Positions 54,242 through 62,372 of a stretch of DNA of 64,000 bases are shown piece after piece. The position numbers were made by a program, and so were the translations under genes. The number at the start of each line of letters is the position of its first letter. Position 1 is the first letter of the stretch. The notes under the pieces were generated by a model. The model worked only from the letters and a program-made list of their open reading frames with translations. It was not told where the DNA came from and made no database searches. Origin of the DNA: Pacificibacter marinus (GTDB lineage: Bacteria; Pseudomonadota; Alphaproteobacteria; Rhodobacterales; Rhodobacteraceae); the NCBI RefSeq assembly GCF_900109555.1, contig NZ_FNZV01000001.1, positions 372,001 to 436,000 of the forward strand, read 5' to 3'.

Positions 54242-55225
54242 TTAGCTTGCGTCGCGGATCATGTTGACCAAGTCAGCCAGATCCGGATTGTCCGCAAGGA
54301 ACTTTTCATAAACCGGCGCCATTGCATTTTGGAATGGAGCTTTGTCAGCAATCGTATTTACGACAGTGCCACCGGCCTGAACGATTTCCATGCTGGCCGC
54401 TTCACGCGCCTGCCACAACTCACGCTGCAAGTTGGCGCTGGTGCGGCCCGCTTCCATGACGATGGTTTGTTGATCAGGTGTCAGTTTATCCCAAGATACT
54501 TTGGACATGCACAGACATTCTGGAATGATCAAATGCTCGGTCAAAGAATAGTAAGACGCAACCTCGAAGTGGCTGGTGGATTCGTAAGATGGTGGGTTGT
54601 TTTCCGCACCATCAACAACGCCAGTCTGGATTGACTGGTACACTTCGGCGAATGCCATAGGTGTCGCGTTGCCATCCATTGATTCAACCATAGAAACGAA
54701 CAAATCATTGTTCATCACGCGGATTTTCAAGCCTTCAACATCAGCAGGCGTATTGATTGGGCGTACTGAGTTATAAAATGAGCGCGCGCCAGCGTCATAC
54801 CAACCCAGCGGAACGATACCGCGTTCAATCATGCCAGCGCCGATTGCATCGCCAACTTCGCCGTCCATCAGTTCATACATCTGTGGGATGCTGCTAAAGA
54901 TAAAGGGCAAGGAAACAACGTTGGTTTCAGGGATAGATGTTCCCATTGGCCCAAGGCTGAATTCACCAAAGTCGATCACGCCAAGACGGATTTGTTCAAT
55001 CGCATCAGGCTGGCTGCCTAGAACGCCGTTGTGGAATGTTTTTGCGGTCAGATCACCGTCTGTACGCTCGGCAACCTCGGCTGCGAAAGATTCCATCGCG
55101 ATGGAAACAGGGTAATCCTCTACGTGGATATTCCAGCCGCGCAGTTCTTTTGCTGAAGCTGATGTAGCGGCGAAAGCCAAGCAGCTACCGATTAGGGCGC
55201 CGCGAATTGTAAAAGCCAGTGTCAT
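54242..55225 (-). CDS. dctP: TRAP transporter substrate-binding protein
   Basis: 327 aa with a 25-residue signal peptide (FTIRGALIGSCLAFAATSASA). The DctP ligand arginine lies in the GLKIRVMNNDLFVSMVE stretch (IRVMN), and AEVYQSIQTGVVDGAENNP is the family signature. GGGAGG lies 6-7 bases before ATG 55225. Upstream there is a perfect GGTATACTAGTATACC site, also found before the GntR/reductase genes, so this transporter belongs to the uronate regulon. Confidence 0.93.
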   Translation of the reverse strand: MTLAFTIRGALIGSCLAFAATSASAKELRGWNIHVEDYPVSIAMESFAAEVAERTDGDLTAKTFHNGVLGSQPDAIEQIRLGVIDFGEFSLGPMGTSIPETNVVSLPFIFSSIPQMYELMDGEVGDAIGAGMIERGIVPLGWYDAGARSFYNSVRPINTPADVEGLKIRVMNNDLFVSMVESMDGNATPMAFAEVYQSIQTGVVDGAENNPPSYESTSHFEVASYYSLTEHLIIPECLCMSKVSWDKLTPDQQTIVMEAGRTSANLQRELWQAREAASMEIVQAGGTVVNTIADKAPFQNAMAPVYEKFLADNPDLADLVNMIRDAS

Positions 55226-55298
55226 TTATTCCTCCCAGATTAAATTATGTGCTTGCGTGTCTCCTTAGAACCGTTGGTCCTCTCCCGTCACGCCAACA

Positions 55299-55314
55299 GG
55301 TATACTAGTATACC
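55299..55314. promoter_or_regulatory. GntR operator upstream of TRAP operon
   Basis: Perfect 16-bp palindrome GGTATACTAGTATACC, 74 bases before the dctP start. The same core recurs three times at 58428-58473. The remaining part of the 198-base spacer shows no gene. Confidence 0.8.
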
Positions 55315-55423
55315 TTTAGAGTTATCCTGTCAAACTTCTCCTTTGCTGCTTGTGAATATTTCGTGGAAACTCGTTGAATATCGGAACGAATGACGGCTTT
55401 CGCACGCCATTCGTTCCGAACAG

Positions 55424-55942
55424 TTACACAGTGCCGCGTGGAGGGCGGTCATTTTGTTTTGTAAAGATCATGCCATCCAGCAATTCACCCAACTCAGGGC
55501 GTGCAGATGGTCCGTTTGAAATTGAAATCAACAAAAGGCTGCCATCGGGTCGAATCACAAACGTACCCGGTTCAGCGAATCGACGCTCGGCTTCTGACGC
55601 CGAAAGAGGTTCGGTCACAAACACACCAAGCTGTGCCATTTGATCTTCTGTCAGGCCGTAGCCCAGTTCGAAATTCCAGCCAAATTCCTTTTGGTCGGCC
55701 TCTGCTTTTTCCAAGCTGTCAGCAGAGACAACAGCAATATCAAAGCCAGCTTCAGACCAATCAGCCCGCATGTCATTCAAAATATTAAGGTACTTTTTGC
55801 ACCGCGGGCAGTGCTTGCCCCGATAAACGACCAACAACGTCCAGTTGTTTTTGGTGCCGCCGACTGAGACTTCTCCACCGCCTAAGCGAGGGAATGACAT
55901 TGGCGCAAGAATGCTTCCGGCAATTGGTTTTGGTGTGGGCAT
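55424..55942 (-). CDS. AhpC/TSA-family thioredoxin-fold protein
   Basis: 172 aa with a thioredoxin-like fold: TLLVVYRGKHCPRCKKYLNIL places a C-x-x-C (CPRC) at about residues 44-47, where peroxiredoxin-like redox proteins have their active site. GTFVIRPDGSLLL is the cis-Pro region strand. CGGAG lies 9 bases before ATG 55942. It sits inside the uronate cluster between TRAP genes and KDG kinase, which is unexplained; a role against carbonyl or peroxide stress is possible. Confidence 0.8.
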   Translation of the reverse strand: MPTPKPIAGSILAPMSFPRLGGGEVSVGGTKNNWTLLVVYRGKHCPRCKKYLNILNDMRADWSEAGFDIAVVSADSLEKAEADQKEFGWNFELGYGLTEDQMAQLGVFVTEPLSASEAERRFAEPGTFVIRPDGSLLLISISNGPSARPELGELLDGMIFTKQNDRPPRGTV

Positions 55943-56133
55943 GATTTTTTCTCCGGTATTTGGAACTGAATGCAGTCTAGTTTAGTTTTGTCGTTGTCAG
56001 TGATAAAACGCACAAGCGTGTTAGAATCTGTTGGCGGGTACAGCGCCAAGATCGAGACCCCGTGATTGATCTCTTCAAGAATAAAGGCCTCAAACAAATT
56101 CATCTCGGCATTTATGCGCCCTCTATGTAAAAT

Positions 56134-57045
56134 TTACGGATCAAGGTGAACAGGATCGATGGACACCAGCGCTCCCTTCCCTTGCACGACGGCCCCTGCC
56201 AATCGGCAAGCTAACGTGATGCTCTTCTCCATAGGTATATTGTCTTGTAATCCAGCCAAGATACCTGCGTTGAAGCTGTCACCCGCAGCTGTGGTGTCGA
56301 CAACATGTTTCAATGGTGGCACAGAAACGTTTCCAAAGGCAGCACCTTCGCGGTGATGCACAGCATCAGCACCGTTTTTGACAACAATAGTGGTCGCACC
56401 CGCTGCGGCGTAACGATCTGCGGTGGCCATAGGATCAGCATCCTTAAACCACGCAGCTTCATCTTCAAAAGACGGCAAGGCAATGTCACTTACAGCGGCC
56501 CCCTGCATGATCGCCTCAGTCATTTCAGACGGGCTTGACCACAAATGCGGTCTCAAGTTGGGATCAAAGGCAATCGTTTTTCCGGCAGCACGCGCTGTCC
56601 GCAGCGCAGTCACTAAAACCTCACGAGACGTCGCATCCAAAATAGCCAGTGTGATCCCTGAAAAATAGACAAGATCAACGTCGATCATTGCCTGCGCAAG
56701 CGCGTGCGGGTCTGCCGCAAGTTGCCGCGCCGCCGACTGCCCGCGCCAATATGAAAAGCTGCGTTCGCCGTTGATCAGCGAAATCATGTACAAACCAACT
56801 GTACTGCCAGTCACGGTCTGCACATAGGTGTCGTCAATACCGCTCGCCAAAAAGGCATCCCGCATCCGTAAAGAAACATCATCGGCCCCAACTGCAGTGA
56901 AAAACGACACATGCATATCGGGTCGCAACCGCGCGAGATACCACGCGGTGTTAAACGTATCGCCCGCAAAACCAAGGTGGTAGTCACCCTGTGTCGCTGC
57001 AGGCGCAAGTTCGGCCATACATTCACCAATCGCGAGGACGCGCAT
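56134..57045 (-). CDS. kdgK: 2-keto-3-deoxygluconate kinase (PfkB family)
   Basis: 303 aa PfkB kinase. N-terminal GECMAELAPA and GFAGDTFNTAWYLARL are KdgK-type landmarks; C-terminal DTTAAGDSFNAGILAGL holds the catalytic Asp and anion hole. Phosphorylates KDG to KDPG, which an Entner-Doudoroff aldolase would cleave (no aldolase in the window). Lies downstream of the kdgF-like and SDR genes in the same direction. Confidence 0.9.
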   Translation of the reverse strand: MRVLAIGECMAELAPAATQGDYHLGFAGDTFNTAWYLARLRPDMHVSFFTAVGADDVSLRMRDAFLASGIDDTYVQTVTGSTVGLYMISLINGERSFSYWRGQSAARQLAADPHALAQAMIDVDLVYFSGITLAILDATSREVLVTALRTARAAGKTIAFDPNLRPHLWSSPSEMTEAIMQGAAVSDIALPSFEDEAAWFKDADPMATADRYAAAGATTIVVKNGADAVHHREGAAFGNVSVPPLKHVVDTTAAGDSFNAGILAGLQDNIPMEKSITLACRLAGAVVQGKGALVSIDPVHLDP

Positions 57046-57063
57046 AGTCTGTACCCCTAAAGT

Positions 57064-57375
57064 CTATAAAAAATCGTCACGGCGCGGCGTAAAACAATCG
57101 ATCAATGTGCCCGGTTCAAGACAAACACATCCATGTAGTTGCTCGGATTCGACCACAAAGCTATCGCCTGCTTTCACCTCATGTTCTCGGTCCCCCAACG
57201 TAAAACGAAACCGACCGCTTTCTACATAAGTGGACTGTACGTGTGGGTGATTGTGTAGTGCGCCGATGCTGCCTTCCGCACCAAAGCGAAAGGCAACAAC
57301 CATCAGGTCGCGATGATCAGATAACACTTGGCGTGTCACGTTTTCACCAGTTGAAACAATCGGATAGTCAGACAT
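57064..57375 (-). CDS. kdgF: Cupin, KdgF-like (unsaturated uronate ring opening)
   Basis: 103 aa single-domain cupin, the length of KdgF/RemF proteins. Metal ligands are visible in GALHNHPHVQSTYVESGRF (H, H, Q region) and the second motif QLHGCVCLEPGTLID (H). KdgF speeds linearisation of 4,5-unsaturated monouronates released from pectin or alginate. Flanked by kdgK and a KduD/DehR-like SDR, which is the expected company. GAGG before ATG 57375. Confidence 0.85.
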   Translation of the reverse strand: MSDYPIVSTGENVTRQVLSDHRDLMVVAFRFGAEGSIGALHNHPHVQSTYVESGRFRFTLGDREHEVKAGDSFVVESEQLHGCVCLEPGTLIDCFTPRRDDFL

Positions 57376-57395
57376 TTAAGGTCCTCACCGCGTCG

Positions 57396-58139
57396 TTATG
57401 AAAACAGCATGCCGCCGTTTAGATCAATGTTCGTGCCCGTGATGAAAGCAGAGTCGTCACATGCGAGGAACAACACAAGGTTTGCGGCATCATCAGTGTG
57501 GCCTTGGCGTTTCAACGGGGCTGCAGCTTCGAATCCGCGACGACCTGCATCTGGTGTGTGAATGTTGTGGAAATCGGTATCGATCATACCTGGGCACAAA
57601 GCGTTTACACGAATTTTTGGCCCAAGCTCTTTGGCAAGCCCGCGCGTCATAGTCATGATAGCACCTTTAGATGTTGCATATGCAACAGCACCTGGTCCGC
57701 CACCATCACGTCCGGCTTGGCTGGCAAGATTAACAATCGCACCCGTTTCCATATGTGCCAGACATGCTTTCGTGATCATGAACGTGCTGGTCAAGTTCAG
57801 GTCCATGACTGCATTCCAATGATCGAGCGGCATCTCAGAAATGGTTTTGCGAGAAATCAGACCACCCGCGTTGTTGACCAAAATATCAACGCCGCCAAAG
57901 TCAGCAGCAGCTTTTGAAACCAATGCGTCGACATCTGCTTGCTTGGTCAAATCACCCTGCATCGCAAAGGCACGTCCGCCTTGCGCAGTGATTTGTTCAA
58001 CAGCTTTGTCAGCGCCTTCGCTGCTTGAAAAATAGTTGATCGCGACGCTGGCACCTTCTGATGCAAGCTTGAGGGCGACAGCCAATCCGATGTCACGTCC
58101 ACCACCAGTTACAATCGCGGATTTACCTTTAAGTTTCAT
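57396..58139 (-). CDS. SDR reductase, KduD / DEH-reductase type
   Basis: 247 aa classical SDR. Nucleotide loop TGGGRDIGLAVAL, NNAGG, catalytic S in NLASQAG, Y and K in AYATSKG, and C-terminal FITGTNIDLNGG are all present. AAAAGGAAA lies about 6 bases before ATG 58139. Next to KdgF and KDG kinase it probably reduces DEH or 2,5-diketo-3-deoxygluconate to KDG. Alginate-type (DEH reductase) versus pectin-type (KduD) cannot be told from the sequence alone. Confidence 0.85.
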   Translation of the reverse strand: MKLKGKSAIVTGGGRDIGLAVALKLASEGASVAINYFSSSEGADKAVEQITAQGGRAFAMQGDLTKQADVDALVSKAAADFGGVDILVNNAGGLISRKTISEMPLDHWNAVMDLNLTSTFMITKACLAHMETGAIVNLASQAGRDGGGPGAVAYATSKGAIMTMTRGLAKELGPKIRVNALCPGMIDTDFHNIHTPDAGRRGFEAAAPLKRQGHTDDAANLVLFLACDDSAFITGTNIDLNGGMLFS

Positions 58140-58197
58140 GCTTTTTTCCTTTTATGCTGAGATGGTCAACTGTGTGCCGCCATCGAATATTTGAGCA

Positions 58198-58353
58198 CTA
58201 CAACCTTACAGTTGCGGCCATTTGCGTTTGTGAAAGAGAGGGCGCAGTCTTACTTTTGACGCGGTCACATACGGCATGTTGATCGTCAAACCGCCACAGC
58301 CGATTGAAACGTACAAAGGGCTTTGCGATATTTTTCAAACTTACTCCAAGCAT
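58198..58353 (-). pseudogene. Gene-start remnant with strong ribosome site (ABC-ATPase-like N-terminus)
   Basis: ATG 58353 is preceded by AGGAGGG with a short 3-4-base spacing, one of the best ribosome sites in the window, yet the frame ends after 51 codons. The first residues MLGVSLKNIAK resemble the N-terminus of sugar ABC ATPases of the UgpC/MalK type; the rest does not match that family. I read it as a deleted transporter gene. The 596-base spacer 58140-58735 otherwise holds only the operator cluster. Confidence 0.35.
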
Positions 58354-58427
58354 GATCCCTCCTCTGAATGCGCCACCTCCTCGTGGTGCATTTGAATCGA
58401 ATGGTTGATTCGTCTTACTTGCTATCT

Positions 58428-58473
58428 GGTATACTAGTAACCATACTGGTATACTAGTGAGAAATGGTATACA
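58428..58473. promoter_or_regulatory. Three tandem GntR operator copies
   Basis: GGTATACTAGTAACC (58428-58442), GGTATACTAGTGA (58448-58460) and TGGTATACA (58465-58473) repeat the core of the perfect palindrome at 55299. Spacing of about 18-20 bp places them on nearly the same helix face. They lie between the SDR operon and the divergent GntR gene. Confidence 0.8.
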
Positions 58474-58735
58474 TTTTTCCAAACTTACAAAATGGATAAA
58501 AATTAAGGATTATCTAAGCATATTCATAGTCAGAGAATACGCAGAACGGATTGAAGCATGCGACTTGTGGGCATCGTCACTGATCCAAAGCGCCCGACCC
58601 CTTCCATTTCCCTGCGGGTTATGATCGAGATGCAAAGAAATATGTAAGGCCTCGGCAGACACAATCTCGCGGAGTGACACTCGCACTAAATGGCCGCGAT
58701 AATCCGGCCCAAGAAACCAAGATGGAGACGATGTA

Positions 58736-59428
58736 ATGGGGCAAGCAATCCAACGCGGCGAACGACGCACAAACGTGGATGACATTTTCGATTACCTGCA
58801 CGAAGAAATCCTGTCACTTAACTTACGACCTGGCGACAAGATTTCAGAGGCAGATATTGCGTCCCAATTCGGAGTCTCACGCCAGCCCGTACGCGATGCG
58901 TTCAGCCGTCTCGCCAATCTTGACCTGTTGCTGATCCGCCCACAACGCGCGACAGAAGTAAGACGCTTTTCAATGCGTGAGATCGAGAAATCTCGGTTTG
59001 TGCGTGCGGCAGTCGAAAGCAAAGTTCTACAACGTGCGGCAGAATACTGCGATACCCAAGGGGCCGCACAGCTAGATGCAGCACTTGCACAGCAAGAAAA
59101 AGCCATCAAAGAAAAAGACTTCGATAGCTTTGGCGCGCTCGACTACGAATTCCATAAAGCGCTTTGTGAAATCGCACAGGCAGACTTTGCTTTCGACGTC
59201 ATCATGAGTGAAAAATCCAAGGTAGATCGCTTGTGTATGCTGGGCCTTTCCAAAGAAGATCGCATGCCAGAGCTGGTGGCAGATCACCGTGCGATAGCCG
59301 ACGCAATCAAAGATCATGACCCCGAAAAAGCCATCGAATTTGGAATGCGCCACCTTTCTCGGTTGGACAAAACAATTGAAAGCATTTCCGCGACCAAAGC
59401 GAGCTATTTCGAGCACGCTGATGAGTGA
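58736..59428 (+). CDS. GntR-family regulator (FCD type) of uronate genes
   Basis: 230 aa. Winged HTH at about residues 15-75 (LRPGDKISEADIASQFGVSRQPVRDAFSRL as the recognition region), then an FCD domain (about 85-215) with metal-binding His in the DYEFHKAL and H in MRHLSRLD. GGAG lies about 9 bases before ATG 58736. Divergent from the SDR/kdgF/kdgK genes; GGTATAC-type operators occur in this spacer and before dctP, so it is the likely repressor of both operons, released by a uronate intermediate. Confidence 0.9.
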   Translation: MGQAIQRGERRTNVDDIFDYLHEEILSLNLRPGDKISEADIASQFGVSRQPVRDAFSRLANLDLLLIRPQRATEVRRFSMREIEKSRFVRAAVESKVLQRAAEYCDTQGAAQLDAALAQQEKAIKEKDFDSFGALDYEFHKALCEIAQADFAFDVIMSEKSKVDRLCMLGLSKEDRMPELVADHRAIADAIKDHDPEKAIEFGMRHLSRLDKTIESISATKASYFEHADE

Positions 59429-59788
59429 GACGACCCTGTAGCCCCCGTATCCAAGATCGCATTGCCGCCAAGCACTTCGAAGAGGTCGATGTAAAACAAC
59501 GCGAATTGCAGTCCCTACTGACATGATGAAAGTAGGCGTTCAACGTCGGCTTGTGGATAATAATCTCGTTAGTTCAGTGCTAGATGGTTTAAACGAGAAA
59601 TTGGTCGGCACAAAAATACTGTCTTTGTGCTTCGTTGTGTCCATATTTAACTTTGCTCCTATCTCATTATATTCTTGTTCACTTCCCCCGTGCCTTGAAC
59701 AAAACCGTGCTGTAGTATTTCCATACGAGTCTGCGCACCGACATGGCGCAACCGACTAGGCAAAAGAGTCGGCATTAGAGAGTAACTG
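59429..59788 (+). other. Non-coding, probably decayed DNA
   Basis: 360 bases after the GntR stop. The first part can be read as RIQDRIAAKHFEEVDVK followed by a stop, which faintly resembles a regulator C-terminus. Otherwise only short frames are seen. No promoter or RNA gene recognised. Confidence 0.4.
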
Positions 59789-60120
59789 ATGCGATTACGA
59801 CATATCGAGGTCTTTTCGCGATCTTTCGCAATGGATCTGTAACGAGACCTAGAAACGATGCGACGGCATGTAGCCAGCCTGCGCAATGAGCTGTCGTCCA
59901 ATCCGCATCGTTTGCCTTCCCAGTTTAGGTCAATGGCTAATTCCACAAAACACGAACGTGAAATGCTTGATGGCTTTGCGCACGCGCGAATTCGATTTAG
60001 CCTTCACTTTTGGTCCGCCCCCCCAGCATTTCGCAAAAACATGCTCTGCCGACAAAACTGTCGTCAACTCTCACTTTGGGAATATCCACTCACGTGCTGT
60101 ATTTCAAAACTGATGCGACA
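59789..60120 (+). pseudogene. LysR-family regulator pseudogene
   Basis: ATG 59789 reads MRLRHIEVFSRSF, the typical start of LysR regulators, but stops at TAA 59840. Further on, a different frame gives IRIVCLPSLGQWLIP (about 59899-59943), the start of a LysR ligand domain, and then in that frame after a shift EFDLAFTFGPPPQHFAK (about 59982-60030). About 300 aa would be expected; only about 110 codons remain, with frameshifts and internal deletions. The original target is unknown; it faces the phosphodiesterase/Ugp genes. Confidence 0.65.
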
Positions 60121-60131
60121 GTAAAACGTGA

Positions 60132-60956
60132 CTACCGAACCATCGTCAATTGATCCCAATCGGCATAGTCGGGTGATCCTTCACCGCGAATTTCGCCTGC
60201 ATAGCCATATTCGACCATATGTACCATTGTGGTGGTCTCGCTTGCGAAAATGACGCTGTAACTTTCGGTCAAGTCCGCACCTGATAAAAGCTTGGTTGCC
60301 GCAAAGTCTGGCCAGCCCGCATGATTTGTGCCGCGCGGGGCCGAAAATGGAATGCCGTGAAGAGATCCAGACAAATGCATATGGCAATGCCCATGAAAAA
60401 TATGGCGGATTTTTCCCGCATGTGGCGCGACAGTGGCTGCAAATCGATCAGCATCCAAAAGCATGATTTCGTCCATAGGCGCAATTTCGATTGGCACGGG
60501 ATTGTGGTGCATGAATATCCAAACGGGACCTTCCAAAGTGTCCAAAGTTTGTTCTAGCCACGCGGCACGCTTTTCGCAAAACTGGCCTGCGTGCGTGTCT
60601 TGGCCCCATGTGTCCAACAAGATGCCATGACCCAAAGACAGCGGGATCACGCTTTGCACAAAACCATCTGAGCCTTCGGTTTCAGGGAACACTTGCAAAA
60701 AGGTCTGCCGATCATCGTGGTTCCCAATACAAAGGTGAACCGGCAGAGCGACCTCGCCCAAATAAGCCTTAAGGCGTTCGTAATCAGCCGCGTCCCCCCA
60801 GTCCGACAAATCGCCCGTAATGATCAAAGCCTCGGCATCTGGATGATGGGTGATCGCATGGTTCAAGGCCTTGGCAAAATTCGCATTCGGGTCACGCCCG
60901 CCAATGGTTTTGCCAAGCGCGGTCAAATGAATATCAGTGATTTGCAACAGCTTCAT
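60132..60956 (-). CDS. Metallophosphodiesterase (class III / GpdQ-CpdA type)
   Basis: 274 aa calcineurin-like phosphoesterase. All metal motifs are present in order: DIH near residue 8, GDLSD, GNHDD, MHHNP and GHCHMH. The family hydrolyses cAMP (CpdA) or glycerophosphodiesters (GpdQ) with two metals. It follows a Ugp-like ABC operon on the same strand, so cleavage of imported glycerophosphodiesters to glycerol-3-phosphate is the most coherent role. No signal peptide, so it acts in the cytoplasm. Confidence 0.87.
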   Translation of the reverse strand: MKLLQITDIHLTALGKTIGGRDPNANFAKALNHAITHHPDAEALIITGDLSDWGDAADYERLKAYLGEVALPVHLCIGNHDDRQTFLQVFPETEGSDGFVQSVIPLSLGHGILLDTWGQDTHAGQFCEKRAAWLEQTLDTLEGPVWIFMHHNPVPIEIAPMDEIMLLDADRFAATVAPHAGKIRHIFHGHCHMHLSGSLHGIPFSAPRGTNHAGWPDFAATKLLSGADLTESYSVIFASETTTMVHMVEYGYAGEIRGEGSPDYADWDQLTMVR

Positions 60957-60977
60957 AATGAGTCTCCAAATAAAAAT

Positions 60978-61005
60978 GCGGCCACCGATGATTTACGATG
61001 GCCGC
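60978..61005 (-). terminator. Terminator/attenuator after the Ugp-like binding-protein gene
   Basis: Ten-bp stem GCGGCCACCG / CGATGGCCGC with one mismatch and an 8-base loop, followed on the minus strand by ATTTTTATTT. It lies 8 bases after the binding-protein stop and ahead of the phosphodiesterase gene. Confidence 0.75.
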
Positions 61006-61013
61006 CAGTCTGT

Positions 61014-62267
61014 TTAGTCGAGAAGGTCTTGAACTTCTTCACTCAGTTGCTCTTGCAGCTCTGCCATATCGTCGTATTCACCTGTCACGATGCCCTCAAG
61101 ACCATCGTAGATCACCTGCGTTGCAGCCAAGCCGTTATCGCCCGGGTAGGCTTGCCAATCGCGCAGCAATGGAAGTTGACGTACTGCCGTCGCTTTGGCT
61201 GGGTTCTCAGCATAGAAATCCTTGAGGATGATTTCGTTCGCGGCTTGGTTCGGTGGCATGTAGCCTGTTGTGCGTGCAACTGCAGCGGCCCCTTCACCAG
61301 ATGTAATGAATTTCAACCACTGCCAAGCTGCGTCCAACACAGCCGGATCTTGAGATGTGGATGTGAGCATCGCGGCGTTCCCGCCAGCCGGCAATCCCAA
61401 AGGACCACCCGCAGCCATGCCGGGAAATTCATTGGTGATCAAAGTGAAATCGCCCATGGAGCGTTCAACCGCACCGACAGCAGACGTCGACCAGAACATC
61501 ATGCCGATTTCGCCAGCAGAAAAAGACGACAAAGCGGCTTTCCATTCAATGTTTTGCATATCGCATCCATCGAACAGGGCCTTCATTTGCTCAAGGGATT
61601 TTAGACCCTCAGCGCTGTCGAGATTAAAGTCATTGCCGATCACTGTTGGCGTGTCTTGGGACCACATCAAAGCTTGCAAGAACCAGTTGCCCGTGATGTT
61701 CCAGCCCCAAAACATTGGGTTGTCGACGCCCGCATCTGTCAATTTACGACAGGTCGCGATAACTTCGTCCCATGTTTTGGGCAGATCAGAGACGTCCGTA
61801 ATGCCAGCCGTGGCCATCACTTCCATGTTGTAATACCCCACTGGAAGCGAAATCGAAAATGGCAGACCGTAGACCTCATCGTTGAAAGTGCCCAAATCAA
61901 GCATGGCTTGGTGGTAACCATCTTTGGCAAAATCTGCCTCTTTGGCGATAAAAGATTCGAGCGGTTTGGCGATGCCTTTGTCAACGAGGATCGCTTGGCG
62001 GTTCAGGCCCTGCATCGTCACGTCAGGCAATTCACCGGCCACAGCTTCGCGCAAAATCGTGTTGTTCGCGTCCTCGTAGTTTTCATAAGTCGCGCGGAAC
62101 TTTACGTCGATGTTCGGGTGCGCCTCATGAAACAGCGGCATAATGTTTTCATAGGTGACATCAAAAAGATGGCTGTAGGGGTAAGCGAATTCGATTGTGA
62201 CCTTGTCATCGGCCATTGCGGCAGACGCGCTGAGCATCAGTGCCATTGCAGTTGTCAGATTTTTCAT
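61014..62267 (-). CDS. ABC transporter substrate-binding protein (UgpB-like, family 1)
   Basis: 417 aa SBP_bac_1 protein. Signal peptide MKNLTTAMALMLSASAAMA. The mature part starts DDKVTIEFAYPYSHLF. Start ATG 62267 has GGAGAGAG about 7-9 bases upstream; the longer frame to 62318 has none. FWGWNITGNWFLQALMWSQD and later GGNAAMLTSTSQDP are typical of the glycerol-phosphate/oligosaccharide binding group. Here the order is permeases first, then binding protein, then phosphodiesterase. No ATPase gene is in the visible part. Confidence 0.88.
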   Translation of the reverse strand: MKNLTTAMALMLSASAAMADDKVTIEFAYPYSHLFDVTYENIMPLFHEAHPNIDVKFRATYENYEDANNTILREAVAGELPDVTMQGLNRQAILVDKGIAKPLESFIAKEADFAKDGYHQAMLDLGTFNDEVYGLPFSISLPVGYYNMEVMATAGITDVSDLPKTWDEVIATCRKLTDAGVDNPMFWGWNITGNWFLQALMWSQDTPTVIGNDFNLDSAEGLKSLEQMKALFDGCDMQNIEWKAALSSFSAGEIGMMFWSTSAVGAVERSMGDFTLITNEFPGMAAGGPLGLPAGGNAAMLTSTSQDPAVLDAAWQWLKFITSGEGAAAVARTTGYMPPNQAANEIILKDFYAENPAKATAVRQLPLLRDWQAYPGDNGLAATQVIYDGLEGIVTGEYDDMAELQEQLSEEVQDLLD

Positions 62268-62372
62268 TAGTCTCTCTCCAGTTGCCTTTGGGCTCGGGTT
62301 GATTTGGCGATTGGCCAAGCCCAGTTATGTCCCTTTCGGGATACGGGTGATGGGGCGTCCCTTTGGGGCGTC

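Noticed and set aside
55955-56103. Minus-strand frame starting MNLFEAFILEEINHGVSILALYPPTDS
   Set aside because: Looks protein-like over about 35 residues but has a weak ribosome site, runs into the peroxiredoxin gene start and matches no family I can name. Possibly a gene relic.
58428-58473. CRISPR-like repeat array
   Set aside because: Short palindromic regulator sites without unique spacers of constant length.
59523-59759. Plus-strand frame of 78 codons
   Set aside because: No ribosome site, odd composition, overlaps decayed DNA; no family resemblance.
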